Below, in pieces: positions 15,801 through 24,129 of a stretch of 64,000 nt of DNA. This DNA is from Actinophytocola sp044466355 (GTDB lineage: Bacteria > Actinomycetota > Actinomycetes > Mycobacteriales > Pseudonocardiaceae), in NCBI RefSeq assembly GCF_044466355.1, contig NZ_JBITMQ010000016.1, positions 62,001 through 126,000 of the forward strand, read 5' to 3'. Each line of letters opens with the position of its first letter. The first letter of the stretch is position 1. The notes under the pieces were generated by a model, which was not told the origin of the DNA, did not search any database, and saw only the letters and a program-made list of their open reading frames with translations. The position numbers were made by a program, and so were the translations under genes.

Positions 15801-17971
15801 AGGCGGGCATCGCCGGGCTCGCGCTCGAGATCGAGGCGGCCGAGGGCGAGCTGGGGCCGTTCACGGCCAGTTCGTGGCCCCTGCCGGTGCGGACCGCGGT
15901 CACCGAGCTGGACGTGACGTTCGGGCGGACCGGCGACGGGCTCGTCGTGCGCGTCAACCACAGCACCGAGGTGTTCGACGCCGACACCGCACGCCACCTC
16001 GCGGAAAGCCTGCGCACGTTCGTGTCCGCGGCACTCGCCGCACCCCGCGAATCGTTGCGGGACCTCCCGACCTGGCACGGTCCGGGATCGGTCCTCGTGC
16101 CTGGCGAGGTCGAGGTCGGGCCCGCGTCACTGGCCGCCCGGTTCGTCGAGCAGGTCCGGACCGTGCCGGACTCGCCCGCCGTCGTGCACGGCGAGCGCAC
16201 CTGGTCCTACGCCGAACTGGGCGCGTGGACGGCGCGGCTGGCGACGGCTCTGCCGCCCGCACCGCGGGACGGCGGCACGCCGGTGGCCGCCCTGTTCTTC
16301 GAGGGCGGGCCCCGGTTCGTCGCGGGCATGGTGGCCGCACTGCGCGCTGGGTACGCGTTCATGCCGTTGATGCCGGACCTGCCCAACGAGCGCCTGCGGT
16401 TCATGCTCGCCGACGCGTCCGTGGCCGCCGTCTTCGCCGCGCCGGAGGACGTCGGCCGGATCACGGCCCTGGCCGCCGACGCCGGTGTGTCCCCGGCGGT
16501 CCTGCCCATCGACGAGGCGGCCGCCGAGGCGGTCGGGGAGTCCGATGTGGACACTTCGGACTCGTTGCCGGTGCGGGACGGGAAGGCCGTCGCCTACGTC
16601 GTCTACACGTCCGGCACGACCGGGCGTCCCAAGGGCGTGATCATCACCGACGACAGCGTGCTGCCGTTGCTGTGCTGGCAGGCACGCGAGTTCCCGGCCG
16701 GGCCCGGCATGCGGATGGCGCAGACCTGCGCGCTGTCGTTCGACGTGGGGTTGCAGGAACTGCTCACGGTCCTCGTGTTCGGTGGCGCGATCTGCCTGCC
16801 GCTGCCCGGTGAGCGGTACTCCGCCGCGGGGTTCGGCGGGTTCCTCGCACGGGACCGGGCGAACGCGCTCTACGCGACACCGACGTTCATCCGGGAGCTG
16901 ACCGCGCGCGACACCCCGATGCACACGATCGAGGTGGTGCAGATCGCCGGGGAGATGCTCACCAGCACCGTCGTGGAACGGGTCCGCCCGCTGTTCGCGC
17001 CCGGCTGCCACATCTACAACGGCTACGGACCGACCGAGACCAGCATCAACTGCGCCATGTACCTGACCGCACCCGGCACCGCGGCGGAGGGCGCCGCGCT
17101 GCCGGTGGGGACGCCGACCGGGCTGGCCCGGCTGTACGTGCTCGACCGGTACCACCGGCCGCTGCCGCCGACCCTGTACGGCGAGGTGTACATCGGCGGG
17201 CCGGGGGTCGGCGCAGGGTACGTCAACCGCCCCGAGGAGACGGCCGCGCGGTTCCTGCCCGACACCGTGCTGGGGCACGGCCGCATGTACCGCACCGGTG
17301 ACCGCGGCCGCGTGCTCCCGGACGGCCGGCTCGTGATCACCGGCAGGCTCGACGACCAGGTGAAGATCCGCGGCTATCGCATCGAACCCGGCGAGGTGGA
17401 GGCGCAGCTGCGGCCACTGGTCGCCGACTGCGCGGTGCTCGTCGCGCCGGGCGCGAACGGCCCTCGCCTGCTCGCCTTCGTCACCGGCTCCTCGGCCGAC
17501 GCCACCGAACTGCGCGTCGCGCTCGCCGAGCGGCTGCCCGGCTACATGATGCCCGCGCGCGTCGTCGTGCTCGACACCCTCCCGAGGACCCGCAACGGCA
17601 AGCTCGACACCCGCGCACTGCTCGCCACGGCCGACCGGCCGGACGCGTCGACCCGGTCCACGCGTGCGGACGGGCAGCTCCTGCCCGTCGTCGTCGGCAT
17701 CTGGCGGGAGGTGCTCGGCCTGCACGAGTTCGACGTGGACGCGAACTTCTTCGAGATCGGGGGCAGCTCGCTGCTGCTCGCGCGCGTCGCCGCGGCGGTC
17801 AGGGAGGCCACCACGATCGACGTCTCCGTCCCGAAGCTCTTCCAGTACCCGACCGCGCGCAGCCTCTCCGCCTACCTGGAGAGCATGCGCGCCAACCCCC
17901 AGGACACCACCGCCAGAACCCCGTCGCTGGGCACCGCCCGGCGCGTGCGCGGACGCCAGCGCAGAGGCTGA
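12890..17971 (+). CDS. NRPS: FAAL-ACP-C-A-PCP lipo-initiation plus one module
   Basis: A 1693-residue assembly-line protein. Residues 1 to about 545 are a fatty-acyl-AMP ligase (QYTSGSTGSPRGVMVSH). An ACP follows with phosphopantetheine Ser S576 in GLDSL. A condensation domain (about 620-1060) has SHLVSDL in place of HHxxxDG, keeping catalytic H754 and D758. The adenylation domain (about 1075-1590) has YTSGTTGRPKG, NGYGPTE and NGKLD. The final PCP carries S1627 in EIGGSSLL. Aligned to GrsA-PheA, the specificity residues read D-V-Q-Y-Q-A-G-I-N plus the invariant Lys, which I cannot match to a known amino acid. Asp235 implies an alpha-amino acid. It should activate a fatty acid, load it and join it to one amino acid. 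No epimerase, thioesterase or MbtH partner is seen. Confidence 0.93.
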   Translation: MTGSQPSSSDTLLGRLDEWSRDRPDAVAYRLLGDGETETARLTYGQLRAEADRVARGVRRHGAVGDRVALLYTPSLDFVAGFLGVLRAGRVAVPLAAPVAHGASTAGMHAILRDADVSLVLTDFPDTDVTAWLRGEWPVAHVRDLDDDETELASASADLALLQYTSGSTGSPRGVMVSHRNLMANQEQMRAAFGQGDDAVVVSWLPFFHDMGLIGGVLHPLYLGATAVLMPPATFLREPVRWLRAISRYRGTISPAPNFGYDQCVRRVRADDLPGLDLSSWQVACNGSEPVHPRVLTAFAETFARCGFRAESLVPCYGLAEATLLVSASAGRRPRVEPHVSCGAAVTDVVIVRDGTAVPDGTEGEIWVHGPNVAGGYWRDPSATEEHFRAALPGDPRTFLRTGDLGFVLDGEVFVTGRVKDLLIVRGRNHHPQDVEATVQAVEPRLVAGAGAAFTTDDDRLVVVQAVRGGVPDPEDAVARIRQAVAREHGLALDEVVLVKPAGVPRTTSGKVRRAACRDDYLTGALPVVVRGGPGGVTGAGAEDPGEAAELVAEVLGVPVGSLADDRPLTASGLDSLRAMHLQQALAESGRTVPGLDALLGGATLRDIAALTPAGPPPRAAAPGEVTRGQQALWFLSQWNEGSAAAYVLARAVELTPDPDADRFRAATLALVARHAQLRSRFRHDGVRVVRDEWRVGDHAWFTVRDVDGDSGELADAVAAEAARPVDLAEDPLFRLVLFRSPARPPVLLIVASHLVSDLHSLAVIRTELGALYEGTPLPPAPDVATVVAAENAYLSSAEGQAALADWTDELRDAPVLDLPRDRERGTGTRFVGDVTTLRFGAEDTAALDRIAAEQGATPYTVLLAAYHGFLDRICGQSDVVVGVPVALRSGPRLAGAVGYLINTVPVRIAATGGEDSLVDRIARGRDALATVLARARVPLPSLVEQLGVGADPSPLFQVSCGFYDDGAPGQAGIAGLALEIEAAEGELGPFTASSWPLPVRTAVTELDVTFGRTGDGLVVRVNHSTEVFDADTARHLAESLRTFVSAALAAPRESLRDLPTWHGPGSVLVPGEVEVGPASLAARFVEQVRTVPDSPAVVHGERTWSYAELGAWTARLATALPPAPRDGGTPVAALFFEGGPRFVAGMVAALRAGYAFMPLMPDLPNERLRFMLADASVAAVFAAPEDVGRITALAADAGVSPAVLPIDEAAAEAVGESDVDTSDSLPVRDGKAVAYVVYTSGTTGRPKGVIITDDSVLPLLCWQAREFPAGPGMRMAQTCALSFDVGLQELLTVLVFGGAICLPLPGERYSAAGFGGFLARDRANALYATPTFIRELTARDTPMHTIEVVQIAGEMLTSTVVERVRPLFAPGCHIYNGYGPTETSINCAMYLTAPGTAAEGAALPVGTPTGLARLYVLDRYHRPLPPTLYGEVYIGGPGVGAGYVNRPEETAARFLPDTVLGHGRMYRTGDRGRVLPDGRLVITGRLDDQVKIRGYRIEPGEVEAQLRPLVADCAVLVAPGANGPRLLAFVTGSSADATELRVALAERLPGYMMPARVVVLDTLPRTRNGKLDTRALLATADRPDASTRSTRADGQLLPVVVGIWREVLGLHEFDVDANFFEIGGSSLLLARVAAAVREATTIDVSVPKLFQYPTARSLSAYLESMRANPQDTTARTPSLGTARRVRGRQRRG

Positions 17972-17991
17972 CCGACGACGAGGAGGCTGAC

Positions 17992-20900
17992 ATGCCCACC
18001 CAGTACGAGACGACACCCGCCGACATCGCGGTGATCGGCATGGCGTGCCGGCTGCCGGGCGCGGACGACCCCGACCAGTACTGGCGCAACCTGCGCGAGG
18101 GCGTCGAGTCGATCACGTTCTTCACCGACGACGAGCTCCGCGCGCGGGGCGTCGCGCCGGACCTGCTGGCGAACCCGAAGTACGTCAAGGCGGCCGGGGT
18201 GTTCCGCGACGGGGAGGGATTCGACGCGTCCTTCTTCGGCTACAACGCGCGCGAGGCCGAGATCATGGACCCGCAGCACCGCCACTTCCTCGAGGTGTCC
18301 TACCACGCGCTCGAGGACGCCGGGTACGACCCGGCCCGCTACGACGGCCGGATCGGGGTCTACGGCGGGTGCACGATGAACACCTACCTGCCGATGAACA
18401 TCATCCCGAACGGCCGGATCGTCGACGTGATGAGCGACCTGCACATCATGCTCGGCGGCGACAAGGAGTACCTCCCGGCGCGGGTGTCCTACAAGCTCGA
18501 CCTGACCGGGCCCAGCATCGCCGTGCAGACCGCGTGTTCCAGCTCCCTGACCGCCATCCACATGGCGTGCCAGGCGATCCTCAACGACGAGTGCGACATG
18601 GCGCTGGCGGGCGGCTCGTCGGTCCGGATGCCGTTCGGCGCGGGCTACCTGCACGTGCCGGGCGGCACGTCGTCGCCGGACGGGCACTGCCGGGCGTTCG
18701 ACGCGGGCTCCGCGGGCAGCGTCGTGGGCAACGGCGCCGGGGTCGTCATGCTCAAGCACCTGTCGGAGGCGCTCGCCGACGGCGACCACGTGTACGCCGT
18801 CATCAAGGGCACGTCGATCAACAACGACGGGTCGAACAAGGTCAGCTTCACCGCGCCGAGCGTGCACGGACAGGCGAAGGCGATGGCGAGCGCCCTGCTC
18901 GCCGCGGAGCTGACCGCGGACGACATCGGGTACGTGGAGGCGCACGGCACCGGCACCCCGCTCGGTGACCCGATCGAGGTGACCGCGATGACGCAGGCGT
19001 TCCGCGAGACCAGCGACGCCGTCGGCACGTGCGCCCTCGGGTCCGTGAAGCCGAACATCGGGCACCTGGACGCCGGTGCGGGCGTGGCGAGCTTCATCAA
19101 GGCCACACAGGCCCTGCGGCACGGCATGATCCCGCCGACGCTGCACTTCCGCGAGCCCAACCCCCAGCTCGGACTGGAGGACAGCCCGTTCTTCGTCAAC
19201 AACGAGCTGATCGACTGGCCGGGACCGGAACCGCGCCGGGCCGGCGTGAACTCGATCGGGATGGGCGGCAGCAACGCCCACGTGATCATCGAACAGCCGC
19301 CGGACCAGCCGGAGGGCGACCCGGCACCGGGCAGCCAGCTCCTGCTGCTGTCCGCCCACACCGCGACGGCCCTGGAGACCATGAGCCAGAACCTGGTGCG
19401 GTGGCTCGCCGCCAACCCGGGCGCCGAGTTCGCCGACGTCGCCTACACGCTGCAGGTGGGCCGCAGGCAGCTCCGCCACCGCAGGGCGGTCGCCGTCCGC
19501 GACCCGGAGGACGCGAGCTACGCGCTCGGCACCTCCGGATCGTCCCGGGTCGCGACCCGCCGCACCGACGCGGTCGCCGGGGTCGCGCTGCTGTTCCAGG
19601 GACAGGGCGCGCAGCACCCGGGCATGGCGGCACACCTGTACGAGGCGTTCCCCGTCTACCGGGACGCCGTCGAGGAGTGCCTGACGGCGTGTCCGATCGG
19701 CGACGAGCTACGCGACCTGCTGGTCACGGCCGCCCCCGGCGACGCGGGCGCCGCGGAACGGCTGCGCGACACGGCGATCACCCAGCCCGCCATGTTCGTG
19801 GTCGAGTACGCCGCGGCCGCCCTGCTGCGCGGCCTGGGCGTCGAGCCCGTCGCGATGCTCGGCCACAGCCTCGGCGAGTACGTGGCCGCGGTCGTCGCCG
19901 GTGTGCTCAGTGTCAAGGACGGGATCCGGGTGGTCACCGAGCGGGCCCGCCTCATGGCCGCTCTGCCCGCGGGCGGCATGGTGTCGGTCCCGCTGTCACC
20001 GGAGGCGGTCGCGCCGTACCTCACCGACGGCGTCGACCTCGCCGCGGTCAACGGTCCCGCGCTGGTGACGCTGTCCGGTCCGTCGGAGGCGCTCGACCCG
20101 GTGGTCGAGCGGCTCGAGTCGGACGGGGTCCGGGTGCGCAGGCTCGCGGTCTCGCACGCGTTCCACTCCGCGATGATGGACGCCGTGCTCGACGAGTACC
20201 GCGCGGTGCTCGACACGGTCGAGCTGTCGGCGCCCACGGCGCGGTTCGTCTCCAACGTCACCGGTGACTGGGTGACCGAGGCCGAAGCCACCGACCCCGA
20301 CTACTGGGTGCGGCACCTGCGGGAGCCCGTGCGGTTCGCCGACGGCTGCGCCACCCTCGCCGCGGTCGAGGACCTCGTGGTGCTCGACGTCGGTCCGGGC
20401 ACCGCCCTGCTGTCGATGCTGGAACTGGCGACCGCGAGGACGTGGGTGGCGGCCGCGTCCCTGCAGGCCGACCCGCGCAAGCGCGGCGACGGGGTGCGCA
20501 CGTTCCTGCAGGCGGTCGGCACCGCGTGGACCGCGGGCGTGGACGTGGACTTCGCCGCGCTGTGGCGTCATTCCCGGCGGCGCAGGCTGTCGTTGCCGGT
20601 CTACCCCTTCGAGCACCGGCGCTACTGGCTGGACCCGGTTCCGCTCGCGCCGCCCGTCCAGCAGCCGGCGCCCGTGCCGGTGCCCGTTGCCGTCCCGGCG
20701 CCGGTGGTCACGCCCACCCCCGCACCCGCGCCGGTGCGGGAACAGCCTGCCCCGACGCCGTCGTCCCGGTACCCGCGGCCCGACGTCAGCGTGCCCTACT
20801 CGCCGCCGAGGACGGACGTCGAGCGCGTCGTCACCGGCGAGATGGCCGAGATCCTCGGGTTCGACCGGGTGGGTGTGCACGACAACTTCTTCGAGTTCGA

Positions 20901-21186
20901 CGCCGACTCGCTGATGGCGCTCCAGCTCGTCGCACGGCTGCGGGACCACTACGGGATCGAGCTGCCGGTCACGAAGGTCTTCGACAACCCGAGCGCCGCG
21001 CACCTGAGCGCGGTGGTGACCGAGGAGATCGAACAACTCGGCGGCGCCGCCCAGGCTTCCCCCGCGACTCCTCCGGTGGCAGCCGACTCCACTGTGGACG
21101 AATCCACTGTGGACGACTTCCTCCGTGACGTCGACCCCGCCGAGCTGACCCGGCTGCTCGACGAGATCGAGGGGGAGCGGAAATGA
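17992..21186 (+). CDS. Type I PKS module: KS-AT-ACP
   Basis: A 1064-residue minimal extension module. The KS has C182 in TACSSSL, HGTGT and VKPNIGHL. The AT has S626 in GHSLGEY and a HAFH signature, predicting malonyl-CoA. A Pro-rich linker (about 880-930) leads to an ACP with S973 in FDADSL. It has no KR, DH, ER or TE, so it should add an unreduced acetate unit and leave a beta-ketone. The C-terminal tail, DFLRDVDPAELTRLLDEIE, resembles an acidic helical docking segment. GAGGAGG precedes the ATG, only 20 bp after the NRPS stop, so the two proteins should act consecutively. The chain is not released in cis. Confidence 0.93.
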   Translation: MPTQYETTPADIAVIGMACRLPGADDPDQYWRNLREGVESITFFTDDELRARGVAPDLLANPKYVKAAGVFRDGEGFDASFFGYNAREAEIMDPQHRHFLEVSYHALEDAGYDPARYDGRIGVYGGCTMNTYLPMNIIPNGRIVDVMSDLHIMLGGDKEYLPARVSYKLDLTGPSIAVQTACSSSLTAIHMACQAILNDECDMALAGGSSVRMPFGAGYLHVPGGTSSPDGHCRAFDAGSAGSVVGNGAGVVMLKHLSEALADGDHVYAVIKGTSINNDGSNKVSFTAPSVHGQAKAMASALLAAELTADDIGYVEAHGTGTPLGDPIEVTAMTQAFRETSDAVGTCALGSVKPNIGHLDAGAGVASFIKATQALRHGMIPPTLHFREPNPQLGLEDSPFFVNNELIDWPGPEPRRAGVNSIGMGGSNAHVIIEQPPDQPEGDPAPGSQLLLLSAHTATALETMSQNLVRWLAANPGAEFADVAYTLQVGRRQLRHRRAVAVRDPEDASYALGTSGSSRVATRRTDAVAGVALLFQGQGAQHPGMAAHLYEAFPVYRDAVEECLTACPIGDELRDLLVTAAPGDAGAAERLRDTAITQPAMFVVEYAAAALLRGLGVEPVAMLGHSLGEYVAAVVAGVLSVKDGIRVVTERARLMAALPAGGMVSVPLSPEAVAPYLTDGVDLAAVNGPALVTLSGPSEALDPVVERLESDGVRVRRLAVSHAFHSAMMDAVLDEYRAVLDTVELSAPTARFVSNVTGDWVTEAEATDPDYWVRHLREPVRFADGCATLAAVEDLVVLDVGPGTALLSMLELATARTWVAAASLQADPRKRGDGVRTFLQAVGTAWTAGVDVDFAALWRHSRRRRLSLPVYPFEHRRYWLDPVPLAPPVQQPAPVPVPVAVPAPVVTPTPAPAPVREQPAPTPSSRYPRPDVSVPYSPPRTDVERVVTGEMAEILGFDRVGVHDNFFEFDADSLMALQLVARLRDHYGIELPVTKVFDNPSAAHLSAVVTEEIEQLGGAAQASPATPPVAADSTVDESTVDDFLRDVDPAELTRLLDEIEGERK

Positions 21187-22871
21187 TCGTCTGCGGGTTG
21201 AAACTGACGCACGACGGCGCCGTCGCCGTCGTGGAGGACGGCAGGCTCGTGTTCAGCGTCGAGATCGAGAAGCTCGACAACGGGTTGCGCTACAGCCAGG
21301 TCGAGGACATGGCCGTGGTGCGGCGGATCCTCGCCGACTTCGGTTACCGGCCGGGCGACGTGGACGAATGGGTGATCGACGGCTGGGACGGCAGGGAGAC
21401 CGGTTCGGTGTCCGTCACCGACGACGGGGTGCCCGACACCCTCACGGTCGCGCCGTACCGCGAGAACGACACGATCACCGACCTGTTGCGCCCCGGCCGG
21501 ACCGGCGAGTTCCGGCTCGACGGCACCACGTTGCCGTTCACCAGCTACGTGCACGTCGCCGGGCACCTCGCCAGCGCCTACTGCACGGCTCCGTTCGCGG
21601 GCGAGCCGTCGTTCGTGTTGATCTGGGACGGCGGGCTGTTCCCCCGCCTCTACCACGTGGACCCGGCGGAAGGCGTGACGAACGGCGGCGAACTGTTCCC
21701 GTTGATCGGGCACGCCTACGCGTCCGCGGCACACCACTTCGGCCCGTTCCGGCGCGCCGACGAGGCGAAGACCGTCGACGACCTGTCGGTCGCGGGCAAG
21801 CTGATGGCCTACATCGCGATGGGCAGCCCCAAACAGGACGTGGTCGCGGTGCTTCGCGAGCTGTTCGAGAAGCACTTCGAGGCCGACACGCCGCGCGTCG
21901 CCCGCTACCGGGCGGAAATCGCGGGAGTGGGCAGCAACGCCGAACCGTCACTGTCCTATGTGCACGCGTTCTTCCGGGAACTGCGGGCCCGCGTCGACGC
22001 GCCGGACGTCGACGTCCTCGCGAGCGTCCACCAGTTCCTGGAGGATCTGCTGGTCGAGCGCGCCACCGCCGCGGTGCGGAGGTGGCGTGGCGACGGCCCG
22101 TGGAACCTGTGCTTCGTCGGCGGCTGCGCGCTCAACATCAAGTGGAACAGCGCGCTGCGTGCGCAGCCGGAGTTCCGCGCGGTGTGGGTGCCGCCGTTCC
22201 CGAACGACTCCGGCTCGGCCATCGGTGCCGCGTGCGCCCACCTTGCCGCGCGGGACGGCCTCACCCCGCTGACCTGGCACCCCCGGCAGGGGCCCGTGAT
22301 GGGGCCGGCCACGCCCCCGGCGGGCTGGCGGACCACCCCCTGCACCCCCGAGGAACTCGCCGGCGTCCTGCACCGCACCGGCGATCCGGTCGTACTCCTC
22401 AACGGGCGGGCGGAGCTGGGGCCGAGGGCACTCGGTGGGCGCAGCATCATCGCACCCGCGGTCGACCCGTCGATGAAGGACCTGCTGAACGAGGTCAAGG
22501 GCCGGGAACCCTACCGCCCGGTGGCGCCCATCTGCCTCACCGAGCACGCACCCGAGATCTTCGAGCCGGGCGTGCCCGATCCGCACATGTTGTTCGACCA
22601 CCACGTGCGCGACGACTGGAAGGGCCGCATCCCCGCGGTGTTGCACCTCGACGGCACCGCACGGCTGCAGACCGTCTGCGCCGACGACGACCCGACGCTG
22701 ACGAGGGTGCTGCGCGAGTACCACCGGCTCAGCGGTATTCCCGTGCTGTGCAACACGAGCGCGAACCACAACGGCCGCGGCTTCTTCCCGGACGTCGCCT
22801 CGGCCGCCGACTGGGGCCGCGTCGACCGGATCTGGAGCGACGGCGTGTTGTACGAGAAGGGAACGGCCTGA
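21183..22871 (+). CDS. O-carbamoyltransferase (TobZ/CmcH/NodU family)
   Basis: A 562-residue carbamoyltransferase. This family activates carbamoyl phosphate with ATP in a Kae1-like domain and then transfers the carbamoyl group to a hydroxyl. Visible family features are KLTHDGAVAVVEDG at the N-terminus, a metal-site pair HVAGH, VGGCALNIKWN, the conserved ELGPRALGGRSI and NTSAN near the C-terminus. Full family length suggests it is intact. The start overlaps the PKS stop as ATGA. It predicts an O-carbamate on the final product, probably on a hydroxyl made by the monooxygenase, the 2OG oxygenase or the reductase. Confidence 0.9.
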   Translation: MIVCGLKLTHDGAVAVVEDGRLVFSVEIEKLDNGLRYSQVEDMAVVRRILADFGYRPGDVDEWVIDGWDGRETGSVSVTDDGVPDTLTVAPYRENDTITDLLRPGRTGEFRLDGTTLPFTSYVHVAGHLASAYCTAPFAGEPSFVLIWDGGLFPRLYHVDPAEGVTNGGELFPLIGHAYASAAHHFGPFRRADEAKTVDDLSVAGKLMAYIAMGSPKQDVVAVLRELFEKHFEADTPRVARYRAEIAGVGSNAEPSLSYVHAFFRELRARVDAPDVDVLASVHQFLEDLLVERATAAVRRWRGDGPWNLCFVGGCALNIKWNSALRAQPEFRAVWVPPFPNDSGSAIGAACAHLAARDGLTPLTWHPRQGPVMGPATPPAGWRTTPCTPEELAGVLHRTGDPVVLLNGRAELGPRALGGRSIIAPAVDPSMKDLLNEVKGREPYRPVAPICLTEHAPEIFEPGVPDPHMLFDHHVRDDWKGRIPAVLHLDGTARLQTVCADDDPTLTRVLREYHRLSGIPVLCNTSANHNGRGFFPDVASAADWGRVDRIWSDGVLYEKGTA

Positions 22872-23839
22872 TGTCGGTGACCCGCGACCTGTACGAGGCC
22901 TACCCGTACCCGTCCCCGGATCCGTCGGGTCCGCTGATCCACGACACGGCGTTCGGGGTCGCGTGCCTGCTCGAGGATGACCGGCTGGACGGCTGGGAGG
23001 TGCTCGACCTCGGTTGCGGCACCGGGCATCGGCTGGTCCCGCTCGCGCTGCAGTACCCGCACGCACGGTTCACCGGCTTCGACGCGAGCGAGCAGTCGCT
23101 GGCCGTGGCCAGGAAACTCGCCGAACTGCACGGCGTGACCAACGTCGAGTTCCTGCACGGCAGCGTGCCGGACGCCGACGTGGGCACCACGTTCGACCTC
23201 GTCGTGTCGACCGGTGTGCTGCACCATCTGCCCGACCCACGTGCGGGGCTCGCGTGGGCGGCCGACCACCTCGTCGACGACGGGTTGCTGTACCTGTGGT
23301 TCTACGGCGCCCTGGGCGAGCACAACCGCATGCTCGAACGGGAGCTCGTGCACCTGCTCGCGGAGAGCCCCGGGGGGCGACCCGATCTGCACACGGTCCA
23401 CGCACTCGGGCTGCGCCTGTCCCGCACCCGCTACGGCCCGACCGCGGACGGCGGCGGGTCGGCGCTTGTCCAGTCCGTTGTGGACGCGGACGCCTACCTC
23501 AACCCGGTCGTCACCCCGGTGACCTTCGCCGAGGTGTTCGACCTGTGCGCCGGCCAGGCCCTCGACTGGGTCGCCGCGTTCGGGGTCAACCTCGAGCAGG
23601 ACAGCAAACTGATCGACTTCGGCGCCCGCGACCCCAACCGCCACCTCACGATCCGCGGCGACGACCTGTTCGACGACCCGGACCTCCGCCGCCGCTACGA
23701 GGCTCTGTCACCCCTCGACCGCGTGCGGGTGCTGGAACTGTGCCTTCGGCCCACGGGGATCACCGTCGTGGCGGGCCGAGGCGATTCCGTGGCGGACTGC
23801 GCCCCTCGCGTGGCGGCGAACATCCTCGGCACACCGTGA
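22871..23839 (+). CDS. Class I SAM-dependent methyltransferase
   Basis: A 322-residue Rossmann-fold methyltransferase with motif I VLDLGCGTG, acidic motif II GFDAS and a motif-IV-like VVSTGVLHHLPDP. The N-terminal DLYEAYPYPSPD is common in this methyltransferase group. The start overlaps the carbamoyltransferase stop (TGATG). It is the last gene of the operon and a likely tailoring O-, N- or C-methyltransferase. The final 30 or so codons lie within a 129-bp segment that is repeated downstream, so the present C-terminus may be secondary. Confidence 0.87.
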   Translation: MSVTRDLYEAYPYPSPDPSGPLIHDTAFGVACLLEDDRLDGWEVLDLGCGTGHRLVPLALQYPHARFTGFDASEQSLAVARKLAELHGVTNVEFLHGSVPDADVGTTFDLVVSTGVLHHLPDPRAGLAWAADHLVDDGLLYLWFYGALGEHNRMLERELVHLLAESPGGRPDLHTVHALGLRLSRTRYGPTADGGGSALVQSVVDADAYLNPVVTPVTFAEVFDLCAGQALDWVAAFGVNLEQDSKLIDFGARDPNRHLTIRGDDLFDDPDLRRRYEALSPLDRVRVLELCLRPTGITVVAGRGDSVADCAPRVAANILGTP

Positions 23840-23875
23840 CAGCGCGGCGCAACTGCTTCGTGAACCGGCCGCTAG
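23747..23875. repeat. Imperfect direct repeat, copy 1
   Basis: A 129-bp segment covering the last codons of the methyltransferase gene and 36 bp beyond. It matches 24003-24129 with five substitutions and four single-base indels by my alignment. Both copies end in the identical stretch GAACCGGCCGCTAG. The indels break the reading frame in copy 2. Confidence 0.85.
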
Positions 23876-24002
23876 TTGTTGCGGGTCATGGGCCTGCCAC
23901 AGGGTCCACCTCGACTTCACAAAGTCGGCCAGATCCTCGATGGTGGCAAGCCAAGCGATCGGTCCGCGGCGTCAACCGGATCGTCACCGACAACGGCGCC
24001 TG
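23876..24002 (+). mobile_element. Probable IS481-like transposase remnant
   Basis: The 127 bp between the two repeat copies encode, in one frame, a segment ending VNRIVTDNGAC. This resembles the rve-core motif (VxRVxTDNGSCYRS) of IS481/IS3-type transposases. No start codon, terminal inverted repeats or target duplication could be defined. This is a fragment, and the family assignment is tentative. Confidence 0.35.
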
Positions 24003-24129
24003 CGGCCCACGGGGGATCACGTCGTGGCGGGCCGAGGCGATCCGTGGCGGACTGCGCCCTCGCGTGGCCGCGAACGTCCTCGGCACGCCGTGACGGTGCG
24101 GCGCAACTGCTTCGTGAACCGGCCGCTAG
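24003..24129. repeat. Imperfect direct repeat, copy 2
   Basis: A 127-bp partner of 23747-23875. Its last bases include the TAG stop codon (minus strand) of the downstream serine hydrolase gene. Relative to copy 1 it has lost single bases at three places and gained one. No intact methyltransferase-like frame is present. Confidence 0.85.

Noticed and set aside
16600..17640. Proline-activating A domain, hence a pyrrolizidine product
   Set aside because: Only the first three pocket residues (DVQ) match proline codes; positions 299, 322 and 331 do not.
23747..24129. attL/attR pair of an integrated island
   Set aside because: The copies are only 127 bp apart with a transposase fragment between them, and no tRNA or integrase is present.
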